Positions 19,555 through 29,400 of a DNA stretch of 64,000 nucleotides are shown piece by piece. The first letter of the stretch is position 1, and each line of letters begins with the position of its first letter. The DNA is taken from assembly GCF_020379485.1 (NCBI RefSeq), contig NW_026014861.1, forward strand, positions 248,001 through 312,000. The letters are read 5' to 3'. The notes under the pieces were generated by a model, which had not been told where the DNA came from, made no database searches, and worked only from the letters and a program-made list of their open reading frames with translations. The position numbers and the translations under genes are program-made. Origin of the DNA: Brassica napus (lineage: Eukaryota; Streptophyta; Magnoliopsida; Brassicales; Brassicaceae).

Positions 19555-20513
19555 TGAGATTTTTATAAGGATTCACTCAAGGTGTGTGTGAGAAAGTGTT
19601 TAGGAGAGTTTATGTGAACAGATTTGAGACTTAGGAGTATGGGGAGAGATTTAGAGTATGAAAGAGACTAGGTAACAAGATTAAAGAGACTGAGAGACTT
19701 AGAGAATAGATTAGAGACTTAGTATCAAGAACAGACTTTCATAGAACATGAAGGAGAAGGGTTTCCCCCCTTACTCACTTAGTTTACAAAATCTGCTACA
19801 ATGAGCTTTTATATGCATTACAACTTGAAAGAATAAACCTAAGATCTATGGCTGTGCTTTTCTAATTTGAATGGACGACCTGGATCAGTCTTGATGGTCA
19901 GATGTGGTCTGTACACGAGCTGGATAGGAAAGGAGAGATGAAAGGCCAAGATCTCTTTGTTTGAAATGGATGGCTGTAAAGGCTCACATGCTTGTACAGC
20001 TTGCATAATCATGTGGAGTCAAAGATGCTTTCTTGGCAGCTTATGACAGCCTGTCTAGGACCACATACAGCTCCTCCCTTATCCTCCAACGTCCATAAGC
20101 TCAGACTTAGCTTCTCTTGCGCCCTAAGATTTCCCAACACCATTTCAGGTCAATCCGGTACACTTTCTTGTCAGTACGGACTATGGTACGTACCTCCTGT
20201 CCGTACCACGCCCTATTTTTGCACATCACCCAGACTTCCTCCTTGGTTGATCCAGACACCGTCTTAGGTCTCCCATGGCCGTACAAGACCGTACCGTCCG
20301 TACAGGTCTGTGTAGTCGCCCTAACTTTGCACTGTTGCCCATCTTCTCCCAATCTTCTCCAAAGCCTTCTCATGATCAGTCTAAGTCTTTCCTAGACTTA
20401 ACTTCTCAAGATAACTACTTCAGAACACTTCTGAAGCTTGATTGAACTCTTCTGGACATCTTCTAGAGCTTGCCCTATTAATGTACAAGCTCTATCTTCT
20501 CTTCAGTTCAACA
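19555..20513 (-). repeat. B-left 3' LTR
   Basis: About 959 bp, matching in reverse the 993-bp LTR at 58586-59578 with many differences. Its outer end reads TGAGATTTTTATAAGG where the partner predicts TGTGAGTTTATAAGG, and TGAG is also the last A1 LTR sequence, so the exact join lies within 19555-19559. Its inner end is TTCAACA before the polypurine tract. Confidence 0.8.
20174..20303. promoter_or_regulatory. CCGTAC/GTACGG cluster in B-left U3
   Basis: GTACGG at 20174 and CCGTAC at 20201, 20279, 20289 and 20298. More spread out than in the other families. Confidence 0.45.
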
Positions 20514-20624
20514 CTCCCCCTCAAGCTTGACTTTAGGAGATCCAAAGCCAAGCTTGGAACTCTGAAGAGTCTCCCTCATTAAAAACCTTACAAGGAAAAC
20601 CCATTGGGACAAAACCTTGCAAGG
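20514..20624 (-). other. B-left polypurine tract and 3' hairpins
   Basis: GAGGGGGAG (minus) at 20514-20522, then the inverted repeat CAAGCTTG...CAAGCTTG with an inner CTTT/AAAG, then the stem CCTTACAAGG (20586-20595) with CCTTGCAAGG (20615-20624). The stem bases differ from family A but still pair, while the loop is conserved. Confidence 0.75.
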
Positions 20625-20751
20625 GAAAAAGAGTAGAGCTCTCCAAAGCCTAGGGATTGGCCAGTGAGCTCTTGTGCCTTAGAACCAGTGTGGTTGGACA
20701 CAAGAAGCTCTGGATCACGGCCTAATAGGTGCAGCATCTCTTCACAGCTTT

Positions 20752-21010
20752 GTGCACACTTCACACTTCAGCTTCACCTCTTCATGGAACCGGTTTGAAG
20801 TCTCCCCCTCTCAACTGACTTCGCAGCCATCTTAGAGAAGCTAGGACACGACCAGATCATCTTCAAAAACACCAGTGAGGTTGATCAACACTTCACACAC
20901 GGCCTGCCCTCTTCATCAACCAGGTTTGGAATCTCCCCCTCTCAACAGACTTCACAGCCTCTTTAGAGAAGCTAAGAGATGACCCGGAACTGTTTAATGA
21001 GGCTACAAGC
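20752..21010. repeat. 131-bp tandem duplication in B
   Basis: CTCTTCATGGAACCGG at 20778 and CTCTTCATCAACCAGG at 20909 start similar blocks, each with CTCCCCCTCTCAAC and TTAGAGAAGCTA. The offset is 131 bp, with clear divergence. Each copy carries a purine tract on the minus strand. Confidence 0.6.
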
Positions 21011-21470
21011 AATGGTACCTGATACATTATCCCAAAGGTGCATCAGTACCTATAAAAAACAAGAAAATGAATATCCTGCATCACACTTGATGCACACAAT
21101 CTCACAATTCAATCATAATCATTTTAAGCATCTTTTCAAGCACAAGCAATGAATAAGATGAATGAGAAGGATTGAAAAGATTTTTAAAAGTCTAAGGGAA
21201 CTTCCCTTGTATTTTTGTGAGTTTTCTAACTCGGCCAATGCACCATCTTCATGGCATCATCAACTTCTTGGAGAGGCAGAATGGATTCATCAGCTTCTCC
21301 TCAATCACCTCTCATTGAAGCCGCATTGATGGAGAGCCTTCTTCCTTACTCGCCAAGGCTGCTCTGAACAGCCTCTTGCCTAGACACGCCACTGACTTGG
21401 TCCGGTTGATGATCCTTGTAGAAGCCTTTGCAAAGACTTGTTACTGACCATGGATCATATGCATTAAGAC

Positions 21471-21513
21471 TCCCCCTCAAGCTTAGAACCAAGACTATAA
21501 GGAGCTAAGCTTG
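21471..21513 (-). other. Second polypurine tract plus hairpin inside B
   Basis: CTCCCCCTCAAGCTTAG followed by CTAAGCTTG about 20 bp later, the same arrangement as the 3' ends of families A and F, but lying about 960 bp inside the B internal region with no LTR next to it. Confidence 0.55.
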
Positions 21514-21645
21514 TGATGATCCTATGCATCTCCATGGTCTAATAACTATCATCTTTCATGATAGCTTTCTTCTTGTGAGTTTACTCTCTTCCTTAACCAG
21601 GAACTAGGGTGTTTGAATCACCATAGAGAGTCTCACAAGACACAC

Positions 21646-21803
21646 CTCTCATTGCATAATGACCCATGCTACACTTCCTGTAGACTAAGGACTAGATATG
21701 TCCAATGGTATTATGCAATGGCCATCTCTCATTGCATACTCAATCACACTACACTTCCTGTAGATTATGGACTAACATGTCCTAGTGATGATATGCAATG
21801 GCG
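21646..21803. repeat. Approximately 80-bp tandem duplication in B
   Basis: Two adjacent blocks each contain CTCTCATTGCAT, CTACACTTCCTGTAGA and ATGCAATGGC, offset by about 79-80 bp. CTACAGGAAGTGTAG-like arms inside each unit can form a small hairpin. Confidence 0.7.
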
Positions 21804-23956
21804 CAAGACCCTTGTCTTTACATTCTTGGTTGTTGGCGAGTTACATGTATCACTTCCCTTGTGTACCTAACACCACCACAACTCAATGCAAGATCAGATC
21901 ATCCCATTGGGATCAAACCAAGATCATCCATCCTGTTTGATCACCAATGCCACAATAAAATATGATACTTGAAACAAGCTAGACAATCAAGACAAGAATA
22001 TGCAAAGACAATGTATGCTTTCAACAATACACTGATCCCTTTAGGTTCAATTCAGTTTTTTTTTTTTTAAATGCAACAATAGATGAATGCATTAGATTAC
22101 ACACTAACCATATGAATGAACCAGATTCAATTCAAATGAACACAAGACTAGATGATACTTATGCAATCAAGGCAATAAGTGTGACTCAATTCATGCTTAT
22201 GCTCACTAGTTTTATCACAGCCAATGATTCAAGTAGCTTAGACATACTTCTAAATGCTTATAAGACATCACTGATGGATTTAACTATGGCATAGCAACAC
22301 TCAGAACTGGAATGAGTCAAGACAAGTAGATTTCAATATCTAACAATGACAATGCAAGTTCTAGACACTACATTGACATCCTAGGTTATTATGATTATTA
22401 AGTTCTCTAAATGCAATGCAAGCTTACATCAGTACATTTGAAATTTAGGCTCATTTTTAAATGCATTACTACATGAATGCACAATCTTAAATCATTAGCT
22501 ATATGAATGCAACAGATTCAATCCATGATTAATATTAAGGCTATGCACAACAGTTTCAATCAGAACCAATGATGCAAGCAACTTAGACAATTTCTAATTG
22601 ATGCAAGACTTTCATTGATGGATTAAACATAGGCAATAGCATCAGATAACACTAGGATTGAACTTAGACAGTATGAGATATGCTTATGTATGCAAAATAA
22701 CTTATCAATCATGATGCAAGTAGCAGAGACATTCTACTCAATTCTACAACACATTCATGATGATTCAAGTTTATGACCACACCCAAGACAATGCAGTAAA
22801 CAGACCGTGAGATTCTGGGACTCTAGACATTACTTACTATCAATAAGACAATGCAGCAGCAAAACAATTTCAGTGCAATTAGCCTAGACATTCTACTAGA
22901 AGCTATAAACTCTTAATGGAATTAGGGAAATCACATAGTATAATCAGGAGAGATAAACCTATCAAGACATATTAAAGATAGATGAGATTAGGTTTACTCC
23001 CTTGGTTAAGATGATAAAGAGTGGTTCTCAAAGTTACCACTTGAATCCTTACTTCTTCTTCTTTCTTATTGCAATCACCCTTCTGAATTCACCACCATGA
23101 TGGAATGCTTGTGGATGCTTCAGCTACTTCTTCAATCACCTCACAATAGAAGCCGCCTTGATAGAGTAGCCTTCTTCTTCACACAGCCAAGAGTGCTCTG
23201 TCTTAGTTTGAGCACCCTCTTGAATAGGCACGCCACTGCCTAGACCCGGTTGGCTTCTCTTCTGGTACTTTCAATGTTAAGAAGAAGAACACCAGTGAGT
23301 TTTACAACCATCTGTGCTTCTCCCTTCTTGTAACACATCTCCATTGTACACACAATGGGCATCATTCTTTCTCTTTCAACTCGGATTTGATGATGAACTA
23401 GGAACACCTTTGTGAACCTGAAACATCACTCAAACTCTAGCAAAGATAAGACACAATTGCATTGGGATCAATCCTTGACTTCATCAAGTTTGATCACCAT
23501 GTCTCAAGCTTTATAGCATTAGATAGAATCAAGACAATGTCAAGTTCTTATCTATGCAAGCAACCATTCTCTAAATAAGAAAGACCTTATCAGATTCAAG
23601 TCAAAGTATTTAGGCACTTTTAAACACTCCTTAATATGCAACTTAGACTTTAATCTAAATGCAACAAATACAAAGCAGTATGCATTAATCTTAATCAGTT
23701 TCTAACTCATAACAGCAAGCTGATAATATAATCTATCATCTTAACAAGACAATTTTAATTTAGAACTGACATTAAGCATTTAAACCATTTTCAATCTCTT
23801 ATGATGTCAAACCTTGAATAAAACTTATCAAGTTTGATCCTACTATCACAAGCAATGCAACAGATAGACACAAGGCATTATCAAGTTCTATTCTTTGCAA
23901 GCTAACTCTCTAAGTACAAGCAGGATCCATCAACAGATTCAGACAAGTTAAACTTA
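21804..23956 (-). other. B-left internal region, distal AT-rich part, no coding seen
   Basis: AT-rich DNA with a 13-T run at 22056-22068 and a diverged direct repeat (about 22045-22310 against 22440-22660: AAATGCA...ATGAATGCA, then CCAATGAT at 22221 and 22565). At 23090-23280 the GAAGCCGC/ACACGCCACTG module recurs about 1.8 kb from its first copy. Positions 22674-23956 are matched in reverse by 62535-64000. I see no protein-coding signature. Confidence 0.6.
22674..23956 (-). repeat. Left arm of B inverted pair
   Basis: Matches 62535-64000 in opposite orientation over both ends, with a variable middle. The arms are about 38.6 kb apart and bracket the family A array. Confidence 0.75.
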
Positions 23957-25480
23957 GGCAATTATGATTGGAAACAGGATCAAGCTTCTCAAGCAATGTA
24001 TAAATCCCCCTTTGTAACTCCTTTTCCAATCAATTGGATGCTCTCAATATCCTGAAACTTCACATCATTAGGACTGAATATAACATTGCAATTCAAATCA
24101 GTAGTGCATTTCTTAACTGAAAGTAGATTTGATGTGAATTCAGGAATATAAAATGCTCTAGTGTTCTTATCAAATAGCTTTAAGTTTCCTATTCCCTTAA
24201 TAGGTATCTTATCTCCATTTGCATCATCACACATCCATTAGTAGGTTCTATATCTTTATTAGGTGGTGTCCTAATCATATGATGAGATGCACCTGAATCT
24301 ATAATCAATGGTTTGGATGCATTGCTGGCATTATGGCAGATACATTGTGATCTATATGCATTCATCCTAGCATTTCTATCAATGCAATGTTCAATTCCAG
24401 TTTTACTATCAATCCTAGCAATCTTAGAAGCACCAAGATACCCATGAATGTTACCATTATCCTTGAGCATTTTGATGAGTGCATCCATCTCGGACCTCTT
24501 GATGAAGTCTTGATCATTGCCTCGGGGGTTGATAGCTCCAGTATAGGTCACCAAAGCCTTTCCATTCCTTCACGGTTCTCCACTTCAGTTCCTCGGTTGG
24601 ATGGCCCTGCTCCGCTTGATCCTTCAGTCATGTGAGCTCTTGCCTCTTTCTCCTTTATGAACTTAGCCGGCTTCAAGTGGGGATGGAGTATCCAGCACTG
24701 AATCTTCTTGTGCCCATACTTCTTCTGCAATGATCACAGTTCCCATTGAACTTCCTATCCTCATACTTGTTGTAACCAGCTTTTTTGGCTTGTGGAGGCT
24801 CTTCCCGGTCAGATTGCACAGCATTTGCAAGAGATAAGTCTCCCTTGCCTCCAAACAAACCCATTGAGCCCTGCTCCCTCTGTATCTGAGCACACACATC
24901 CTCAAGGTCAGGCAACTTCTCGGACCTTAGCATATGCTGAATGAGACCGTTGTAGCTTGCGTTCAATGTAGCAGCAACCCAAAGACCTTGTCCTGCTCAC
25001 GCCTCTCATTTAGAAGCTCTGGATCAACTGTGCTTGGTCTCAACATCTCCAACTCAGACCACAGTGTCCTGAACCTCCCCAAGTGCTTAGTAAACTCCAT
25101 GTCATCTTGGGTTAACTCGTTGATTGCCTTCTTGACTTCAAACACTCGGTTCAGGTTAGAAACGTTTCCATACACTTTCTTCAGAGTATCCCACAGCTCC
25201 TTGGCTGTCTCACAGTAGCTATACGCATCTAGGATAGCCGGCTCCAAAGATGCATGAAGGACCGACATCACCATCATGTCTTCTTGTTGCCACTTCTCCA
25301 CCACACTCTCCTCGGAGCTCTCTGCGTCACCCTCCTGAGTAATCGCATTGGAGCTTCACCAGATGTGATATGCTTCCACAAACCCTTGCTTCCCACAGCA
25401 GTCTTCACCATCCTAGACCAGACTAGGTAGTTGCTTCCTTTGAATGTCACCGCGACCTTCATCTTCATACCACTTTCCAT
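23957..25480 (-). pseudogene. Family A gag-PR fragment with many frameshifts
   Basis: ATG at 25480 (MESGMK). The Gag sequence is recognisable, including the zinc knuckle region near 24730, where two inserted bases break it, and the protease motif DSGASHHM near 24290. One- to three-base indels relative to intact copies are seen, for example, near 23996, 24223, 24256-24270, 24436, 24566, 24723, 24969 and 25345. The 3' side ends in the pre-integrase region at the B junction. It could be true decay or uncorrected sequencing error. Confidence 0.85.
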
Positions 25481-25723
25481 CTTGAACAGCTTGACGTCTA
25501 CAGCTTGAACAACCGTTAGATCATGTACTGAGAACCACACTGCCCTCTAGAACACAGATTTACTCTTGAGTCTTCAAATGAACCTCCCACGGATCACCAA
25601 GACACACGCAAAATACCTTGAGCTTTTGAACTCTCAAGAAACTCTCAAACACACTCACTTGTTCTCTTAAAGTTTCAAACTTGAATCCTTAAGAGAATCA
25701 CTCACAAACTCAGATTTCAATCA

Positions 25724-25740
25724 ACCTGGCTCTGATACCA
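25724..25740 (-). other. Primer-binding site of the family A fragment
   Basis: Minus-strand TGGTATCAGAGCCAGGT, intact, next to the first array LTR. Confidence 0.9.
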
Positions 25741-26343
25741 TATGAGATTTAAGGATGTAAATGATTATCTGAGTTTAGAAAGGATTATAGAAGGAGAATA
25801 AGAGATTAAGAGACAGCTTAGAGACTAATGGAGAATCATAATGAAATGAGTAAAGAGAGAGATTGTTTAGAACTGTCTAAAATCTTTATTAATGATGAGC
25901 TCACAATTATATATGTCCATACACATTAGGTTTTCGAAATCCTAAGGATAAGCAAGCATGTAGAGTCAAAGATGAGCTGGTGCTTTAGTTTGAATCGGCC
26001 AATGAGTGTCCTCACACGTTTGGAGCATCTTCCTTATCCAAGACCAGATGCTCTTCCTTTCCAGCCCTTCCAGCCTGTCCTAGCTGTCAAGCCGAGCCTC
26101 CCTATTAATCCTCTCTATCTTCGGATAAGGCCTTGGCTGAGTGTAACTTCACCACAGTACATAAGAGTTACCCGGTAGTTACTTGGCCGCTTTCACCTTG
26201 TACGGACGCTCACTTGTACGGCCTGGTACGGCCTCTCCGTCCGTACCATCCCTATCAGCCCATTCCTCCTCTTAACTCCTTGCTCTCCTTATGTTCTCAA
26301 CTCCTTTGTGTCTTTACCTCAAATGTCTCAACTCATCTCAACA
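25741..26343 (-). repeat. Array LTR 1
   Basis: 603 bp by coincidence of compensating indels: bases 25741 to about 26180 carry several small differences (near 25906, 26069 and 26096-26116), while the remainder matches the other array LTRs exactly. It serves as 3' LTR of copy 2 and 5' LTR of the broken fragment. Confidence 0.9.
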
Positions 26344-26451
26344 CTCCCCCTCAAGCTTAGCTTTGTGAAAGCCTAAGCTTGGATAGCTATGAGATCTTCC
26401 TCATTAAAAACCTCACCAAGGAAAACCCATTGGGACAAAACCTTGATGAGG
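26344..26451 (-). other. Copy 2 polypurine tract and 3' hairpins
   Basis: Same tract and two stems as at 14263-14370. Confidence 0.75.
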
Positions 26452-26483
26452 GAAAAAGAGTAAAGACCTCACAGCCAAGGGGA

Positions 26484-29400
26484 TCAGCTCCTTCTCTTCC
26501 CAAGATCAATGAGGCCCAACCTGATGTGAATGGACTCCATTGTCTTTTGTCTTGCAGCCTTGGTGAACACATCAGCCAACTGATCTTCACTCCTTGTGTA
26601 GCATGGTAAGATGACTCCTAGGATGATCATTTGCCTCACCTTGTGGCAATCAACTTCAATGTGCTTGGTTCTCTCATGAAACACCGAGTTGGAGGCAATG
26701 TGAATGGCTGCTTGGTTATCACAGTGCATTGTCATAGGCGTGGCTTGATCAATCTCCAAATGCTTCAAGATGCCTTTGATCCACACCAGCTCGTTGGTAA
26801 GTTTCAGCATAGCTCTATACTCTGCTTCTGCGCTTGAGCAAGAGACCACCTTCTGCTTCTTACTCTTCCACGTAACCAAGTTGCCTCCAATGAATGTGCA
26901 ATAGCCTGTGGTTGATCTCCTGTCTGCTCTATCACCAGCCCAATCCGCATCACAGTATCCAACCACTTCAGTGCTCCCATTGCAACCCATCCATACTCCT
27001 TGATCAGGTGAGCCGTTGAGATACATCAAGATCCTCTCCACCATGCGCCAATGATGCTCCTTAGGAACTTGCATGTGTTGACTCACCTGATTCACAGCAA
27101 AACAAATGTCAGGTCTAGTTATGGTAAGATAAATCAATTTGCCAACTAGTTTTCTATAGAGTTTAGGATCCTGATAAGGTTTGCTGTCTTCAATCTCCCC
27201 CTCTCGTGGGACTTTGTAACCATCCTCCATAGGCATCCTTGCTGTCTTGCCTCCATAAGCACCTGCACCTTTCAAAAGATCAAGTGTATACTTCCTTTGG
27301 GACATGAATAAACCTTCCTTGGATCTACATATCTCAATTCCAAGAAAGTATTTCATTTCTCCCAAGTCTTTAATCTCAAACATGGATTTAAGGAACTCCT
27401 TGGTTGCTATGATACCTTCCTTATCACTTCCTGTGATAATGATATCATCAACATACACAAGAAGTGCAATCATACCTGAGGAAGTCGTGAGTGTGAAGAG
27501 AGTGTGATCTAGTTCAGACTTCTTGAAGCCTCGGCCATTCAGAGTAGTGCTCAGCTTGTTGTACCAAGCTCTTGGTGATTGCTTCAGCCCATAGATAGCT
27601 TTCTTCAATCTCAACACATTCCCTCTCTTCACTAAGTGTTCAAGGCCTGGAGGTGGATGCATATATACTTCATCCTCAAGTTCACCTTGTAGGAATGCAT
27701 TCTTCACATCCATTTGCCATAACCCCCATCCAAGATTCACAGCCAAGCTTAATACAATCCGGATTGTATGTAGTTTAGCTACTGGTGCAAATGTTTCTAT
27801 GTAATCTTCTCCATAAGTTTGAGTGAAACCTCTTGCTACTAGCCTTGACTTCTTCCTCTCAATCTTTCCATCAGCCTTATACTTGATTGTGAATATCCAT
27901 CTACTACTCACAGCCTTCTTCCCTTTTGGTAACTCACTCTCATACCATGTATCATTTTTGATCATAGCTCCTGCCTCAGCTCCAACTGATTCCTTCCATT
28001 CTTTATCCATGATTGCTTCTTCATAGCTTCTTGGAATATAGTTCTCATCCAAGTTAACCATGAATGCACAATGTTCTTCAGGGTATTGGGCAAAGGAACA
28101 CACAACTTGAGAAGGATGCTCCACAGCTTGGGCATTGTAGTACACTCGCGTGTTTACCCAAGAGGAAGGATCCTTTCTAAGCCTTGTGCTTCTCCTCAAT
28201 ACTGGTTGTTCTTGCTCTTGAACCGGCTCAGCTTGTGTATGCGGTTGTTCTTGTGCTTCACTCTGATGTTCTTCATCTCCTTGGTCTTGCTCACCTTGAT
28301 GATGAGAACCTGAGTTAAATTCTTCTCCTTCTTCACTCAAGCCGACTCCTTCTTGGCCATTTTCTTGAGTTTCAGGTTCACTTCCCCCCTCATGATCAAG
28401 GTGAGGTGTTTGAGCAGCTCTACTTGGTTCAGTTGAGCTCTCTTCTGGGTGTCCACTTCTTGTGGACTGATCCTGGTTCATCTTGATACCGAGACCTTCC
28501 AAAATAATCCTTAAGACTCCAGCCTTATCTGATGTAAGGTCCCTCAAGTCTTCTTGATTCTTCTCTTCATAGTATCCTCTTTCTTCAATAAACTTCACAT
28601 CTCTAGATACAAGTACCCTTCTAGCTTCTGGATCATAACACTTATATCCTTTTTGAGTTGTTGAGTAGCCAATGAACATTGCCTTTCTGCTTCTTGCTTC
28701 TAGCTTGTTCCTCAACTCTCCTGGTACCAATACATAGCATAAGCATCCAACCACTCTCATGTATGCCAAGGATGGCTTGCGCTTGTTTAGTACTTCAAAT
28801 GGTGCTTGATCCTTCAACACTCTTGTAGGCATTCGGTTGATTAGATAGCAAGCAGTGGATACAGCATCACTCCAGAATCTCTTAGGTACATTGGCTTCGA
28901 ACATTAATGACCGAGCCACCTCCATCAAGTGCCTGTTCTTCCTCTCAGCTACACCATTCTGTTGTGGTGTGTAGGGACAGCTTGTTTGATGAAGTATTCC
29001 ATGATGATCTAGATGACTTTTGAACGCATAGCTTGTGTACTCTCCTCCATTATCTGATCTCAAAATTTTAATCTTAGCATGATAATGGTTAGTCACATAA
29101 GCTTGAAAGTTCTTAAATGCATCTATCACCCTATCTTTGGATGGAATTAGTGTTAACCAGGTGTATTTAGATTTTTCATCAATGAATGTGACAAAATACT
29201 TATGATTGTCTCTAGAGAAACTAGGTGCAGTCCATACATCAGTATGAATCAAATCAAAGCAATTTTCATAAACAGTAGATGTTCTTGGAAACACATTCTT
29301 ACAATGCTTGCCTAAAATGCAAGCCTCACACTTATCATTTTCAAAAACCACACCTGGTAACATCAAGTTTAAAGCCCTCTCATGGGGATGACCTAGTCTA

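Larger units (their letters stand above)
20625..21640 (-). other. B-left internal region, proximal part, no coding seen
   Basis: No open frame with a recognisable product. It holds a 131-bp tandem duplication, repeated CTCCCCCTC tracts and a module at 21240-21430 (GAAGCCGC..., ACACGCCACTG, CCGGTTG) that recurs in diverged form at 23090-23260. Confidence 0.6.
19555..23956 (-). mobile_element. B-left: 3' part of a large non-coding LTR element
   Basis: A 3' LTR (19555-20513), a polypurine tract and about 3.4 kb of internal DNA in which no Gag, protease, integrase or RT motif can be found. The 5' end is missing: at 23956 the sequence switches to family A. Related to B-right at 58586-64000, which supplies the 5' LTR and the overlapping internal part. 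It fits a non-autonomous large retrotransposon derivative. Confidence 0.75.
23957..25740 (-). mobile_element. Family A 5' fragment upstream of the array
   Basis: The 5' internal part of a seventh array-type unit: leader, gag, protease and the start of the pre-integrase region, joined at 23956 to B. At marker sites it matches array copies 2 and 3 (A at 24038, G in GACCGTTG near 24948). At least ten small indels distinguish it from its neighbours. Confidence 0.85.

Noticed and set aside
20107..20395. Overlapping open frames in the B-left LTR (20107-20373 minus, 20117-20395 plus)
   Set aside because: Both strands open over the same LTR sequence because of biased composition around the GTACGG cluster; not coding.
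22112..22294. Short ORF in B-left internal DNA
   Set aside because: 60 codons in AT-rich repeated DNA, no similarity to anything I recognise and not preserved in the diverged repeat copy.
19555..23956. B as a Helitron or DNA transposon
   Set aside because: LTR pair, tRNA-Met primer site and polypurine tract identify an LTR element; no Helitron ends or transposase seen.
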